Part shown: piece after piece, positions 6,545 through 18,299 of the stretch
How positions within the stretch are numbered: position 1 is the first letter of the stretch
How the letters are laid out: each line of letters starts with the position of its first letter
Source of the DNA: [Haemophilus] felis
Lineage (GTDB): Bacteria; Pseudomonadota; Gammaproteobacteria; Enterobacterales; Pasteurellaceae
Reading direction: 5' to 3'
Assembly (NCBI GenBank): GCA_002015125.1
Contig: MUYB01000038.1
Coordinates: 1-18,655 of the forward strand
DNA length: 18,655 bases
The notes under the pieces: generated by a model
What the model was told of the DNA's origin: nothing
Database searches by the model: none
What the model saw: only the letters and a program-made list of their open reading frames with translations
Translations under genes and position numbers: made by a program

Positions 6545-8818
6545 CTACGCCAATTCCGCACGTAATTTTTTGGTCACTTCCACCATCACTTCTAATTGTG
6601 CGATGGTTTCTGCCCAGCCACGGGTTTTTAAGCCACAGTCTGGGTTTACCCATAGACGCTCTTTTGGCACCACTTTCAACGCTTTGCGGAGTAAGTGTTC
6701 GATCTCTTCCGCTTTTGGTACGCGTGGGCTGTGAATATCGTACACGCCTGGACCGATGTCGTTCGGGTATTTGAAATCGCCGAATGCGGTTAACAGTTCC
6801 ATATCTGAACGTGATGTTTCAATGGTAATCACGTCCGCATCTAAACCAGCAATCGCAGGTAAGATGTCGTTAAATTCAGAGTAACACATATGGGTGTGGA
6901 TTTGGGTATCGTCTTGCACGCCCATATAGCTTAAACGGAACGCTTCGCCTGCCCATTGTAAATAAGCGTCCCAATCTGACCGCTTGAGTGGTAAACCTTC
7001 ACGGATCGCTGGCTCATCGATTTGGATCACTTTGATCCCTGCTTTTTCTAAATCTAACACTTCGTCAGATAACGCTACACCGATTTGTTTACATACAGTT
7101 GAACGTGGAATATCGTTACGCACGAAAGACCATTGTAAAATCGTCACAGGGCCTGTAAGCATACCTTTCATTACTTTTTGGGTTAAGCTTTGAGCATATT
7201 GTGACCAACGTACAGTCATTGGCTCTGGACGAACCACATCGCCGTAAATCACTGGTGGTTTCACGCAACGTGAACCGTAGCTTTGTACCCAACCGAATTT
7301 GGTAAACGCAAAACCGTCTAACAATTCGCCGAAGTATTCCACCATATCGTTACGCTCTGCTTCGCCGTGAACAAGCACATCAAGGTCAAGTTCTTCTTGG
7401 CGGCGAACCACGTATTCGATCTCTTTCTTCATCGCTGCTTCGTAATCTGCAAGGCTTAAATCGCCTTTTTTGAAGCTGGCACGAGCGTGACGGATTTCGG
7501 TGGTTTGTGGGAATGAACCGATGTTGGTTGTCGGAAGAAGCGGTAAGTTTAGCCACGCATTTTGCAATTTAATCCGCTCTGCAAATGGCGATTTACGTTT
7601 GTCCGCATCTGCTGGCAAGCTCGCTAAACGTGCCGCCACGTCTGGGCGGTGAATCTCTTTTGAATTTGCACGAGCATCTGCCGCAGCTTGGCTTGCATCA
7701 AGTTCAGCTTTAACCGCTGCACGACCTTGCTCAAGTGCGGTCTTAATCACACGAAGTTCGTCCACTTTTTGGAGCGTGAACGCTAACCAGCTGTAAAGGG
7801 CAGGATTTTTCGCTTGTAATTGGGTTTCAACGCTTAAATCAAATGGTGTGTGAAGTAATGAACAGCTTGGAGCAATCCATAAACGATCACCTAATTTCGC
7901 TTTGAGTGGCTCAACCACGTCTAACACTTTATTTAAGTTCGCACGCCAAATATTACGACCGTCGATCACACCTGCTGAAAGCACTTTGCTGTAATCTTCA
8001 AAGACAGCAAGTTGCTCTGGGGCACGGATTAAGTCTAAGTGCAAGCCGTCCACTGCTAAGCCTTTCAATAATTCCGCGTGTTCTGCCACTGAACCGAAGT
8101 AAGTCGCTAATAACACTTTCGCGTTCACTTTTTCAGCAAAGGTTGCATAAACCGCTTTGTAGGCTTCCACCCACTCTTTTGGTAAATCTAAGGCTAACGC
8201 AGGTTCGTCAATTTGAATCCACTCCGCCCCTTCTGCTGCTAATGCGTTTAAAATGTCCACATACACAGGCACAAGTTTGTTTAATAAATCAAAACGGTTG
8301 AACGCTTCGCCTTTCTCTTTCCCTAGCCATAAGAACGTTAATGGGCCGACAATCACTGGCTTGAATTTCAAGCCTAACGCTTTCGCTTCACGGATTTGTT
8401 GCACATAGTGAGCAGGGTTCGCTTTAAATTCGGTGGTTTTTTGGAACTCTGGCACGAGATAGTGGTAGTTGGTGTCGAACCATTTAGTCATCTCAATCGC
8501 AAATTGCTCTTTGTTACCACGTGCTAATTGGAAGTATTGATCAAGGGTTAAATTTTGGCTATCGAATCCAAAACGAGCTGGAATCGCACCCGTTGCCACT
8601 TGTAAATCTAAGATGTGATCGTAGAACGTAAAATCGCCCACCGCCACGAAATCGGCATTTGCGTCTGCTTGGTGTTTCCAGTTTTTCTCACGCAACGCTT
8701 TGGCTAAATCTAATAAATCTTGCTCGTCTAACTCTTTACGCCAGTAACGCTCTTGGGCAAATTTTAATTCACGCTTTGCACCGACACGTGGAAAACCTAA
8801 AACGTGGAATGTTGTCAT
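6545..8818 (-). CDS. metE: Cobalamin-independent methionine synthase MetE
   Basis: MetE transfers the methyl group of 5-methyltetrahydropteroyl-tri-L-glutamate to homocysteine, the last step of methionine synthesis, without vitamin B12. The 757-residue protein (E. coli 753) has an N-terminal Met_synt_1 half and a catalytic C-terminal half. The zinc ligands are all present: His643 and Cys645 in HTHMCYSEF, Glu667 in ITIETSRS and Cys728 in [10 protein letters not shown]. It starts at ATG 8818 with AGGAG six bases upstream (plus-strand ctcct 8825-8829). It is a single-gene unit that ends at a terminator. Met boxes at 8856-8871 indicate repression by MetJ. A MetR-like site is only weakly suggested. 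The N-terminal [15 protein letters not shown] is typical of the family. Confidence 0.98.
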   Translation of the reverse strand: MTTFHVLGFPRVGAKRELKFAQERYWRKELDEQDLLDLAKALREKNWKHQADANADFVAVGDFTFYDHILDLQVATGAIPARFGFDSQNLTLDQYFQLARGNKEQFAIEMTKWFDTNYHYLVPEFQKTTEFKANPAHYVQQIREAKALGLKFKPVIVGPLTFLWLGKEKGEAFNRFDLLNKLVPVYVDILNALAAEGAEWIQIDEPALALDLPKEWVEAYKAVYATFAEKVNAKVLLATYFGSVAEHAELLKGLAVDGLHLDLIRAPEQLAVFEDYSKVLSAGVIDGRNIWRANLNKVLDVVEPLKAKLGDRLWIAPSCSLLHTPFDLSVETQLQAKNPALYSWLAFTLQKVDELRVIKTALEQGRAAVKAELDASQAAADARANSKEIHRPDVAARLASLPADADKRKSPFAERIKLQNAWLNLPLLPTTNIGSFPQTTEIRHARASFKKGDLSLADYEAAMKKEIEYVVRRQEELDLDVLVHGEAERNDMVEYFGELLDGFAFTKFGWVQSYGSRCVKPPVIYGDVVRPEPMTVRWSQYAQSLTQKVMKGMLTGPVTILQWSFVRNDIPRSTVCKQIGVALSDEVLDLEKAGIKVIQIDEPAIREGLPLKRSDWDAYLQWAGEAFRLSYMGVQDDTQIHTHMCYSEFNDILPAIAGLDADVITIETSRSDMELLTAFGDFKYPNDIGPGVYDIHSPRVPKAEEIEHLLRKALKVVPKERLWVNPDCGLKTRGWAETIAQLEVMVEVTKKLRAELA
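7733..7741 (+). repeat. Haemophilus-type DNA uptake signal core
   Basis: AAGTGCGGT, the nine-base core recognised by the competence machinery of the H. influenzae-type branch of Pasteurellaceae, occurs once, inside metE. One near match to the Actinobacillus-type word (TCAAGCGGT, minus strand, around 6978-6987) is also in metE. Confidence 0.7.
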
Positions 8819-8855
8819 AATCAGCTCCTGTTGGAATGGGTTAATTTAAAATTTT

Positions 8856-8871
8856 AGACGGCTAAACGTCT
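8856..8871. promoter_or_regulatory. MetJ operator: two adjacent met boxes before metE
   Basis: AGACGGCT (8856-8863) and AAACGTCT (8864-8871) abut directly. Each matches the met-box consensus AGACGTCT at seven of eight positions. MetJ with S-adenosylmethionine binds such tandem octamers cooperatively. They lie 38-53 bases before the metE ATG, just downstream of the candidate -10, where a repressor would block initiation. Confidence 0.75.
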
Positions 8872-8881
8872 GTACGGATGA

Positions 8882-8910
8882 ATAATCTTTGATTTTTATT
8901 ATTTATGCAA
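8882..8910 (-). promoter_or_regulatory. Candidate metE promoter
   Basis: On the minus strand TTGCAT (8905-8910) and GATTAT (8882-8887) are 17 bases apart, a weak sigma-70 pair. Transcription would start near 8875, with the met boxes immediately after it. The placement relative to the operator supports the call more than the hexamers do. Confidence 0.4.
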
Positions 8911-8916
8911 TCTCAT

Positions 8917-8941
8917 AATTTTCAACTTGTGTATGAAAATT
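8917..8941. promoter_or_regulatory. Inverted repeat upstream of metE
   Basis: AATTTTCA (8917-8924) and TGAAAATT (8934-8941) are perfect inverted copies with a nine-base spacer. This is upstream of the predicted metE -35, where an activator would bind. The half sites resemble MetR words (TGAA/TTCA) but in the opposite order to the published MetR consensus, so the bound protein is unknown. Confidence 0.35.
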
Positions 8942-8962
8942 TTTAATAAATCAAGGTCGTTA

Positions 8963-8994
8963 AAAAACGTGAAGCGGCTCAACAGTACGTTTTT
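8963..8994. promoter_or_regulatory. Inverted repeat in the metE-queA divergent region
   Basis: AAAAACGT (8963-8970) and ACGTTTTT (8987-8994) are perfect inverted copies around a 16-base centre, which itself contains TGAAGCGGCTCAA, a partial match to the MetR consensus TGAA-N5-TTCA. It could be an operator for metE or a stem-loop. On the plus strand a weak pair TTGTGC/TAGACT with 17-base spacing follows it and could drive queA. Confidence 0.3.
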
Positions 8995-9060
8995 CTTGTG
9001 CAAAGCTGAAATTACCACTAGACTTATGCCCTCAAATTTTTCATCTGAAACTCAATATTT

Positions 9061-10152
9061 ATGCGTCTTGCGGATTTTTATTTTGACTTACCTGATGAGC
9101 TGATTGCTCGCTATCCTAAATCTGATCGTAAATCTAGTCGTTTGTTGCAATTAAATGGCGAAACTGGTGCACTTTCACACGGTGTTTTTGCTGATGTGCT
9201 TGAGTTGGTGAACGTTGGTGATTTGCTTATTTTCAACAACACTCGTGTTATCCCAGCTCGTATGTTTGGACGCAAAGAAAGTGGTGGCAAGGTTGAAGTG
9301 TTGGTGGAACGAATGCTCGATGATCGCCGTTGCTTGGCACATATTCGTTCTTCCAAAGCACCTAAAGCAGGGGCGACGCTGTTTTTGGGGGAAGATAAAT
9401 TAGGCGAAAGCAAGGGCGTTAAAATGCTGATGTTGGCTCGCCACGACAATTTGTTCGAGTTAGAACTTAGCGATGCTCAACTCTCCTTACTCGATGTATT
9501 GCAGCAAATTGGACATATGCCTTTGCCACCTTATATTGATCGCCCCGATGAAGCGGCGGATCAAGAGCGTTATCAAACGGTGTATAACAAAGTGCCGGGG
9601 GCGGTAGCGGCGCCGACGGCAGGATTGCATTTTGATGATGAACTGCTTGCTCAATTAAAAGCTAAAGGGGTGAATTTTGCTTTTGTAACTTTGCACGTGG
9701 GGGCTGGCACTTTTCAGCCAGTGCGAGTGGAGCATATTGAAGATCACAAAATGCACGCCGAATATGTGGAAGTGTCGCAAGAGGTGTGCGATGCCATTAT
9801 TGCCACAAAACAGGCTGGCAAGCGAGTGATTGCCGTGGGGACGACTTCTGTTCGTTCCGTAGAAACGGCGGCGTTAGCCAGTATTGAGCAGGGGAGCGAT
9901 GCACTTATTCGCCCTTATTTTTCTGACACCTCAATTTTTCTTTATCCTAGTAAAAAATTTCACATAGTGGATGGTTTGATCACGAATTTCCATTTGCCTG
10001 AAAGCACGTTGATTATGTTGGTTTCCGCTTTTGCTGGCTATCAACACACAATGCGTGCTTATCAATGTGCGGTGGAAAATCGCTATCGCTTTTTTAGCTA
10101 CGGCGACGCTATGTTTATTACCAAAAATCCCAATGTGAACGGCTTGGCATAA
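9061..10152 (+). CDS. queA: tRNA preQ1(34) S-adenosylmethionine ribosyltransferase-isomerase QueA
   Basis: QueA moves and isomerises the ribosyl group of S-adenosylmethionine onto 7-aminomethyl-7-deazaguanine at tRNA position 34, forming epoxyqueuosine. The 363-residue protein (E. coli 356) begins [19 protein letters not shown], which is the family start. It contains [13 protein letters not shown] at about 56-68, the signature AAPTAGLHF in the middle, and the C-terminal [16 protein letters not shown]. No clear Shine-Dalgarno precedes ATG 9061, but the N-terminal match fixes the start. It lies 45 bases upstream of tgt, the enzyme acting before it in the same pathway, and the two are surely cotranscribed. 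The gene is divergent from metE. Confidence 0.97.
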   Translation: MRLADFYFDLPDELIARYPKSDRKSSRLLQLNGETGALSHGVFADVLELVNVGDLLIFNNTRVIPARMFGRKESGGKVEVLVERMLDDRRCLAHIRSSKAPKAGATLFLGEDKLGESKGVKMLMLARHDNLFELELSDAQLSLLDVLQQIGHMPLPPYIDRPDEAADQERYQTVYNKVPGAVAAPTAGLHFDDELLAQLKAKGVNFAFVTLHVGAGTFQPVRVEHIEDHKMHAEYVEVSQEVCDAIIATKQAGKRVIAVGTTSVRSVETAALASIEQGSDALIRPYFSDTSIFLYPSKKFHIVDGLITNFHLPESTLIMLVSAFAGYQHTMRAYQCAVENRYRFFSYGDAMFITKNPNVNGLA

Positions 10153-11337
<1,185 letters not shown>

Positions 11338-11350
11338 TAAGACCAACAAA

Positions 11351-11370
11351 AAGCCCTCGGATGAGGGCTT
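11351..11370 (-). terminator. Intrinsic terminator between tgt and kdsA
   Basis: AAGCCCTC (11351-11358) pairs with GAGGGCTT (11363-11370) over a four-base loop. Five A (11348-11352) on the left become a T-run on the minus strand, so the main user is the kdsA operon, whose stop is at 11383. On the plus strand the T-tail is poor (TTAGCTTTATC), but the hairpin lies 14 bases after the tgt stop and may also end queA-tgt transcripts. Confidence 0.85.
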
Positions 11371-11382
11371 AGCTTTATCTGT

Positions 11383-13045
<1,663 letters not shown>

Positions 13046-13067
<22 letters not shown>

Positions 13068-13945
13068 CCAAAAGTTACTCTATCGTTATGACCGTAGTCT
13101 TGAATAGTTTGTATGTTGGCCCAGTGATGTTGATGAAAAATATCTCTTACTTGTTCAGCTTGTTGCCAACCATGCTCTAACAAGAGATAACCTTGATTTT
13201 TTAGAAAAAATGGTGATTTCGCAATAATATGGCGTAAATCCGCATAACCTTGTTCATCGGCAATTAAAGCTGAGTGAGGTTCAAAACGCACATCACCTTG
13301 GCCTAGATGTGGATCTTGTTCATCAATATAAGGTGGATTGCTGACAATAAGATCGAATTGATGATTTGGTAGAATTTTTTCAAACCAAGAACTTTGGATA
13401 AAACTCGCCTGTAAGTTAAGTTGTTTAGCGTTCTCTTGGGCTACATTCACCGCTTCAGGAATGCGATCTAGACCAATAATATTCAGCTTTATATTTTTTT
13501 GCTGAGTTAATGGCGTTAATTCTGAGGCTAAGGCTAAGGCGATAGCGCCAGTGCCAGTACCAAGATCTAAGATAGAAAGCTCACCAGAAAAATCCGATTC
13601 TTTAATACGTTGTTGTGCTAGCATTAACGCCTGCTCAACTAAAATTTCCGTGTCTGGGCGAGGAATTAAAGTATGTTTAGATACTTTAAAATTTAGAGAC
13701 CAAAACTCTTTTTCACCGAAAATATAAGCCATTGGCTCACCCGTTATACGGCGTTGTAGCAACTCATCAAGCACTGCTAACTGTTCGCTCTTCAATAGGG
13801 TTTCATCAAAGGCGATAATAAAGCTGCGAGTTTGTTTGGTAACCTTTTGCAACAAAAGCAATGCGTCCGAGCGATGATTCTCACTCGGACGTGATTGTGT
13901 CAGTTGTTGTATCGCCTGTTGTAACCAGGCTCGGTAAGTTTGCAT
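13046..13945 (-). CDS. prmC: Release factor glutamine methyltransferase PrmC (HemK)
   Basis: PrmC methylates the glutamine of the GGQ motif in release factors RF1 and RF2, which speeds peptide release. The 299-residue protein has an N-terminal helical substrate-binding domain, a SAM-binding motif LDLGTGTG at 126-133, and the amide-methyltransferase motif NPPY at 203-206 inside LIVSNPPYIDEQDPHL. RRITGEPMAYIFGEKEFW at about 65-82 is also typical. It is somewhat longer than E. coli PrmC (277). It starts at ATG 13945, six bases after the prfA stop, so enzyme and substrate (RF1) are encoded back to back. Its 3' end overlaps sirB1. Confidence 0.97.
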
Positions 13946-13951
13946 TGAAAA

Positions 13952-15034
13952 TTAAGCTTGTTCGGATAAGGCCGCTAATTGATCTGCTTGGTATTCCGTA
14001 ATAATCGGTTGAATCAATTCATCAATTTTACCATTCATCACTTCATCTAAACGATAAACCGTTAAATTAATACGATGATCCGTCACTCGCCCTTGCGGAT
14101 AGTTATAAGTGCGGATTTTATCGGAACGATCACCTGAACCGAGCAAATTACGACGGGTATCCGCTTGCTGTTGCTCTTGACGTTCTTGTTCAGCTTGAAC
14201 GATACGAGAAGCTAACACAGATAAGGCTTTGGCTTTATTTTTATGCTGTGAGCGTTCATCTTGGCATTCCACCACAATGCCTGTGGGAATATGGGTAATA
14301 CGCACCGCGGAATCGGTGGTGTTAACGTGCTGCCCACCTGCACCCGATGAACGATAAGTATCGATACGCAAATCAGCAGGATTAATTTCTGGTAGTTCTG
14401 ATTCAGGTAATTCTGGCATTACCGCCACAGTACAAGCGGAAGTGTGAATACGTCCTTGGGATTCGGTTTTCGGCACACGTTGCACACGGTGTCCGCCCGA
14501 TTCAAATTTTAATTGACCATATACCCCTTCGCCGCTAATTTTAACGATGATTTCTTTATAGCCACCTTGTTCACTTTCGTTAGCGGATAATTCTTCAATG
14601 CGCCAGCGTTTGCTTTCGCAATAACGACTGTACATACGATATAAATCGCCAGCAAAAATGCCCGCCTCATCGCCGCCAGTGCCCGCACGAATTTCTAAAT
14701 AACAGTTGTATTCATCGTTAGGATCTTTCGGCAACAGCAAAATTTGTAATTGCTGTTCAACTTGCTCTATTTCTACTTTACATTCTTCGATTTCTTCTTG
14801 AGCCATTTCTTTCATTGTAGGATCATCAAGCAGCAATTGTGCCTCTTCCATATTGCTATTTAATTGATTCCAACGAGCAAAGCATTTCACCACATCTTCT
14901 AATTGAGCATATTCTTTTGAGTAAGCTCTAAATTTTTCTTGATCGCTGATAACAGAAGCATCGCCCAATAGCGCTTCAAGTTCTTCATGGCGCTCTTTTA
15001 AACTTTCTAATTTACTGATAATTGAGGATTTCAT
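13952..15034 (-). CDS. prfA: Peptide chain release factor 1 (RF1)
   Basis: RF1 reads UAA and UAG in the ribosomal A site and triggers peptide release. The start chosen is ATG 15034 ([12 protein letters not shown]), with AAGGA five bases upstream (plus strand 15040-15044), giving 360 residues like E. coli RF1. An in-frame ATG at 15091 would add 19 non-conserved residues, has no ribosome site, and lies upstream of the probable transcription start. The GGQ motif is at 233-235 in [15 protein letters not shown], and the codon-reading PxT motif appears as PKT in [10 protein letters not shown]. It is first in prfA-prmC-sirB1-kdsA. hemA, often upstream in enterics, is not here. Confidence 0.98.
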   Translation of the reverse strand: MKSSIISKLESLKERHEELEALLGDASVISDQEKFRAYSKEYAQLEDVVKCFARWNQLNSNMEEAQLLLDDPTMKEMAQEEIEECKVEIEQVEQQLQILLLPKDPNDEYNCYLEIRAGTGGDEAGIFAGDLYRMYSRYCESKRWRIEELSANESEQGGYKEIIVKISGEGVYGQLKFESGGHRVQRVPKTESQGRIHTSACTVAVMPELPESELPEINPADLRIDTYRSSGAGGQHVNTTDSAVRITHIPTGIVVECQDERSQHKNKAKALSVLASRIVQAEQERQEQQQADTRRNLLGSGDRSDKIRTYNYPQGRVTDHRINLTVYRLDEVMNGKIDELIQPIITEYQADQLAALSEQA

Positions 15035-15081
15035 TGATTTCCTTATTAAATAATAACAATGACCTGAAAAAAAACCGCGAA

Positions 15082-15090
15082 ATTCTAACA
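15082..15090 (-). promoter_or_regulatory. Candidate prfA promoter (extended -10)
   Basis: On the minus strand TGTTAGAAT reads as an extended -10 (TG, one base, TAGAAT with five of six consensus bases). No clear -35 is present, which is normal for this class. The predicted start site near 15075 leaves a leader of about 40 bases. It lies just downstream of the terminator of the preceding gene. Confidence 0.5.
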
Positions 15091-15135
15091 CAAAATTGAT
15101 AAAAAAATTGCTGGAAATGCTAACTGAAAGGAATA

Positions 15136-15169
15136 AAAAATGGCCTTTAGCATGCTAAAAGCCATTTTT
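15136..15169 (-). terminator. Intrinsic terminator after the SlyB-type gene
   Basis: AAAAATGGC (15136-15144) pairs with GCCATTTTT (15161-15169), and the interior TTTAG/CTAAA arms close over CATG, with one C/A mismatch between the two stem parts. On the minus strand it ends in a T-run and lies 13 bases after the stop codon at 15182. It separates this gene from prfA. Its symmetry would let it work in both directions, but no plus-strand gene ends here. Confidence 0.88.
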
Positions 15170-15181
15170 CCAAATTAGCAT

Positions 15182-15649
15182 TTAACGAACAACAGATACA
15201 TTCACTTTTGAATTGCCCACAATGCGAACTCTTGCACCTGGTACTAAGCTTGGATCATATTTTTGTACAGCAACGATTTCTTGTCCATTGTCTTTGCGAA
15301 TGACCAACTCTAAAGAGTCAACTTGATTTAATTTCTCTTCAGCTCTGCTACCCACAACGGCTCCTGCAACAGCACCCACTGTCGCCGCTATCATTTGCCC
15401 TGTACCGCCGCCGATATTTGAACCTAAAACACCACCAATCACACCACCAGCAACACCGCCAAGCGCATTTTGATTATTGCCTGCTTGGATTTTTACTGGA
15501 CGGCTACTTAAGAGAGTTCCATAACTAATTGCTTTCGTGGTTTTCGCTTCATAGCCTTCATAAACATTACCGCTGTAAATATCGGTATTTGAGCAACCTA
15601 CTAAACTAATGCTAATTAGAATCGCGGCGGCAAGAGTCATTTTTTTCAT
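15182..15649 (-). CDS. slyB: SlyB/Pcp-family outer-membrane lipoprotein
   Basis: This 155-residue lipoprotein is of the SlyB/Pcp (15-kDa peptidoglycan-associated lipoprotein) family. The signal peptide MKKMTLAAAILISISLVGC gives a lipobox L-V-G-C with the lipidated Cys at 19; the next residue is Ser, consistent with outer-membrane sorting. Residues about 62-102 form a glycine-zipper segment (GGVAGGVIGGVLG, then GAVAGAVVG) of the Rick_17kDa/2TM type, and a small beta domain with a conserved VRIV-type end follows. In enterics SlyB guards outer-membrane integrity under PhoPQ control; that control cannot be read here. The ribosome site AAGG is about eight bases before ATG 15649. It is monocistronic, bounded by a terminator downstream and a palindrome upstream. 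Confidence 0.92.
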   Translation of the reverse strand: MKKMTLAAAILISISLVGCSNTDIYSGNVYEGYEAKTTKAISYGTLLSSRPVKIQAGNNQNALGGVAGGVIGGVLGSNIGGGTGQMIAATVGAVAGAVVGSRAEEKLNQVDSLELVIRKDNGQEIVAVQKYDPSLVPGARVRIVGNSKVNVSVVR

Positions 15650-15730
15650 AATAATGTACCTTTTTATATTTGGGAAAGTTGGAGATGTTTTGTTTTAAAC
15701 ATCCTGTAACAATCCGTTCATGAATTTTAT

Positions 15731-15752
15731 TAACAAAGCTCAAGCTTTGTTA
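15731..15752. terminator. Perfect palindrome after the yecM-type gene, probable terminator
   Basis: TAACAAAGCT (15731-15740) and AGCTTTGTTA (15743-15752) are exact inverted copies separated by CA. The palindrome begins three bases beyond the stop codon at 15756-15758. On the minus strand the tail is TTAATAAAATT, only moderately T-rich, so termination is likely but not certain. It also lies about 80 bases upstream of the SlyB-type start, where an operator could sit. Confidence 0.55.
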
Positions 15753-15755
15753 TCG

Positions 15756-16343
15756 CTAAACATGAATAATATTTTTTATGTGATAAGGATGAATTTTAAT
15801 GCAAGTATGATTTTGTGTTTGATCGCAAAAACTAATTGCAATAGAAGGATTAGGAAGTTGTTCACCTTCTACTTTTGGTTCGCTTATCTTTAATTTTAAA
15901 ATGGGGTTATTTCCCAATAAAAATAATTGTTTAACACGATTGATCCAACAAGGAATTGTTTCTTTTTCTAGAAACGGCAACACAATTTCAATGTGTTCCC
16001 AGCTTTCTTGTGGATAGGTTTTATCCTTAGGGAAAGGAAGTTCAATAATATGAATTTGCTGGTTAGCAAAAGTTAATGGTATGAAGAGTTCAATAAGATA
16101 GATCTTTCTGCCATTGACCACATTATCACTGAGAATTTTACCGCATTTTAGTAATTTCATCAGCCAAATTTTCGCACTCTCTTCCGAGTTGACTCGCAAA
16201 GCAACGTGATCAATGGTATAGGCCGCTAAATCCACTTGCACTTGTTGCGCGAGTTCGAGGATTTTTCTTTCAAATTCGCGAAATTGAATTTCTGCTTCTT
16301 TGTCTAGTGCAAACAACGAGTTTGATTGGCTTAATCCTTGCAT
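15756..16343 (-). CDS. yecM: YecM-type protein of the VOC superfamily
   Basis: This 195-residue protein matches E. coli YecM (188) across its length: TIDHVALRVN at about 43-52, GRKIYLIEL, IHIIELPFPKDK, the strongest block QESWEHIEIVLPFLEKE at about 112-128, LPNPSIAISF, and IKIHPYHIK near the end. The repeated beta-alpha-beta pattern and conserved His and Glu residues fit a metal-binding vicinal-oxygen-chelate fold. No reaction is known for the family. AAGGA lies about eight bases before ATG 16343. It is divergent from argS with 95 bases between starts, the same neighbour relation as in Haemophilus. A perfect palindrome follows its stop. Confidence 0.88.
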   Translation of the reverse strand: MQGLSQSNSLFALDKEAEIQFREFERKILELAQQVQVDLAAYTIDHVALRVNSEESAKIWLMKLLKCGKILSDNVVNGRKIYLIELFIPLTFANQQIHIIELPFPKDKTYPQESWEHIEIVLPFLEKETIPCWINRVKQLFLLGNNPILKLKISEPKVEGEQLPNPSIAISFCDQTQNHTCIKIHPYHIKNIIHV

Positions 16344-16382
16344 TTTTTAATCCTTCGCCTTTCATCTGTGTCTAAAGAACGG

Positions 16383-16389
16383 TATCATA
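16383..16389. promoter_or_regulatory. Candidate overlapping -10 elements of argS and yecM
   Basis: TATCAT (16383-16388, plus) and TATGAT (16389-16384, minus) overlap in one word, each with five of six bases of TATAAT. Both have only a weak TTTCAT 17 bases upstream as -35. The word lies 50 bases before the argS GTG and 40 before the yecM ATG. If both are used, the two promoters would compete face to face. Confidence 0.3.
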
Positions 16390-16438
16390 GCCGATTATTT
16401 TTATTAATGAAATTACATCTAATCTAGGTATAGGAAAC

Positions 16439-18172
16439 GTGAACATTCAATCTATTCTTTCTCACAAAATTCAACAAGCAATGATTGCCGCAGGCGCACT
16501 AGAAGATTCAGAAGCATTAGTTAGACAATCAAGCAAAGCGCAATTTGGTGATTACCAAGCGAACGGTATTATGGCTGCAGCCAAAAAATTAGGTTGTAAT
16601 CCTCGTGAATTTGCAGAAAAAGTGATTCAGCACTTAGATTTATCTGATATTGCTAACAAAATAGAAATCGCAGGTCCTGGTTTTATCAATATTTTCTTAA
16701 CTGAACAATGGCTTGAGAAGTATATTAGCGCCGCCCTCAATGATGCTAAATTAGGGGTGAGTGCTTTAGAACAACAAACAGTTGTTGCCGATTATTCTTC
16801 CCCAAATGTGGCAAAAGAAATGCACGTTGGGCATCTACGCTCTACCATTATTGGTGATGCCGTTGTTCGCACATTAGAATTTTTAGGTAATAAAGTGATT
16901 CGTGCTAACCATGTGGGCGACTGGGGTACACAGTTTGGAATGTTAATTGCTTATTTGGAAAAAATGGAAAATGAAAATGCCACTGCAATGGAATTAAGTG
17001 ATCTTGAAGCATTCTACCGTGCCGCTAAAGAACATTATGATGCAGATGATGTTTTCGCAGAAAAAGCGCGTAATTATGTGGTTAAGCTACAAAGTGGCGA
17101 TGAATATTGTCGTACCATGTGGAAAAAGCTAGTTGATATTACAATGCAGCAAAATCAACAAAACTATCAACGCCTAAACGTTACCCTCACCGAAAAAGAT
17201 GTGATGGGAGAAAGTCTTTATAACCCAATGTTACCAAGTATCGTAGCAGACTTAAAAGCGCAAGGACTTGCCGTAGAGGATCAAGGGGCGCTAGTGGTTT
17301 ATTTAGATGAATTCAAAAATAAAGACGGCGAGCCAATGGGTGTGATTGTGCAGAAAAAAGACGGCGGTTTTTTATATACCACCACAGATATCGCCGCTGC
17401 AAAATATCGTTATGAAACCCTAAAAGCAGATCGTGCTTTGGTCTTCTCCGACACTCGTCAAAGTCAGCATATGCAACAAGCTTGGTTAATTACACGTAAA
17501 GCAGGTTATGTGCCTGATAGTTTCCAACTAGAGCACAAAAATTTCGGTATGATGTTAGGTAAAGACGGTAAGCCTTTTAAAACCCGTAGCGGTGGTACGG
17601 TGAAATTAGCAGATTTGCTAGATGAAGCGGTGGAACGCGCAACGCAATTAATCAATGAAAAAAGTACTAATTTATCTGAACAAGAAAAAGCCGATGTAAT
17701 TGAAGCTGTGGCTATTGGTGCAGTGAAATATGCTGATCTTTCCAAAAATAGAACAACCGATTATGTATTTGATTGGGATAATATGTTGAGCTTTGAAGGG
17801 AATACCGCACCTTATATGCAATATGCCTATACGCGTATTCGTTCTATCTTTAACCGTAGTGGATTAAATGAACAAGATTTATTAGCTGCGAGTCTAAATA
17901 TTGTCGATGAAAAAGAACGGGTGCTAGCCGTAAAATTATTACAGTTTGAAGAGGCGATACAGGTTGTGGGGAAAGAAGGTACTCCGCATATTTTGTGTGC
18001 GTATCTTTATGAATTAGCTGGGATTTTCTCAATATTCTATGAGCATTGCCCAATTCTAAATAATGAAGATCAAGGATCAAAATTAAGCCGCTTAAAACTG
18101 GCGTTGTTAACTGCAAAAATTTTGCAACAGGGGCTAGCGCTATTGGGCATTAAAACTGTTGATAAAATGTAG
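16439..18172 (+). CDS. argS: Arginyl-tRNA synthetase ArgS
   Basis: ArgS charges tRNA-Arg with arginine in the cytoplasm (class Ia synthetase). The start is GTG 16439, with AGGA five bases upstream, and gives [20 protein letters not shown], aligning with the E. coli N-terminus. The length is 577 residues, the same as E. coli. The HIGH signature is HVGH at 129-132 in [18 protein letters not shown]. As usual for the family a canonical KMSKS is absent; the equivalent loop is near [10 protein letters not shown]. The N-terminal additional domain and the C-terminal anticodon-binding helices (ending LGIKTVDKM) are complete. It is transcribed away from the yecM-type gene. Its stop is 41 bases before a mobile-element end, so the insertion spared the gene, but no strong terminator of its own is visible. 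Confidence 0.98.
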   Translation: MNIQSILSHKIQQAMIAAGALEDSEALVRQSSKAQFGDYQANGIMAAAKKLGCNPREFAEKVIQHLDLSDIANKIEIAGPGFINIFLTEQWLEKYISAALNDAKLGVSALEQQTVVADYSSPNVAKEMHVGHLRSTIIGDAVVRTLEFLGNKVIRANHVGDWGTQFGMLIAYLEKMENENATAMELSDLEAFYRAAKEHYDADDVFAEKARNYVVKLQSGDEYCRTMWKKLVDITMQQNQQNYQRLNVTLTEKDVMGESLYNPMLPSIVADLKAQGLAVEDQGALVVYLDEFKNKDGEPMGVIVQKKDGGFLYTTTDIAAAKYRYETLKADRALVFSDTRQSQHMQQAWLITRKAGYVPDSFQLEHKNFGMMLGKDGKPFKTRSGGTVKLADLLDEAVERATQLINEKSTNLSEQEKADVIEAVAIGAVKYADLSKNRTTDYVFDWDNMLSFEGNTAPYMQYAYTRIRSIFNRSGLNEQDLLAASLNIVDEKERVLAVKLLQFEEAIQVVGKEGTPHILCAYLYELAGIFSIFYEHCPILNNEDQGSKLSRLKLALLTAKILQQGLALLGIKTVDKM

Positions 18173-18218
18173 TCTTAACTGTTTTATAATCATAAAAGCC
18201 GATGAAAAAATGAGGTGT

Positions 18219-18278
18219 AATGGACAAAAATGTGGGATTTTTGTCCATTTTCCTTTCAAGTGGACAAAAGTGTGGGAT
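18219..18278. repeat. Nested direct and inverted repeats at the insertion-sequence end
   Basis: TGGACAAAAATGTGGGAT (18221-18238) recurs 40 bp later as TGGACAAAAGTGTGGGAT (18261-18278), with one mismatch in 18. The first copy is also half of a perfect 13-bp inverted repeat: AATGGACAAAAAT (18219-18231), loop GTGGG, ATTTTTGTCCATT (18237-18249). These may be transposase-binding sites of one element, or the end of an older insertion next to a younger one. The hairpin could also stop argS transcripts. Confidence 0.8.
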
Positions 18279-18299
18279 CTTTATTATATTTTTTGATCC

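Noticed and set aside
7906..8301. A 131-codon open frame on the plus strand inside metE
   Set aside because: It is antisense to a well-conserved coding sequence, has no family resemblance and no ribosome site. Similar antisense frames inside pflB, tgt, queA and argS were rejected for the same reason.
15035..15091. A longer RF1 start at ATG 15091 giving 379 residues
   Set aside because: The extra 19 residues do not fit the family, there is no ribosome site, and ATG 15034 has AAGGA at five bases and gives the usual 360 residues. The long start is also upstream of the likely transcription start.
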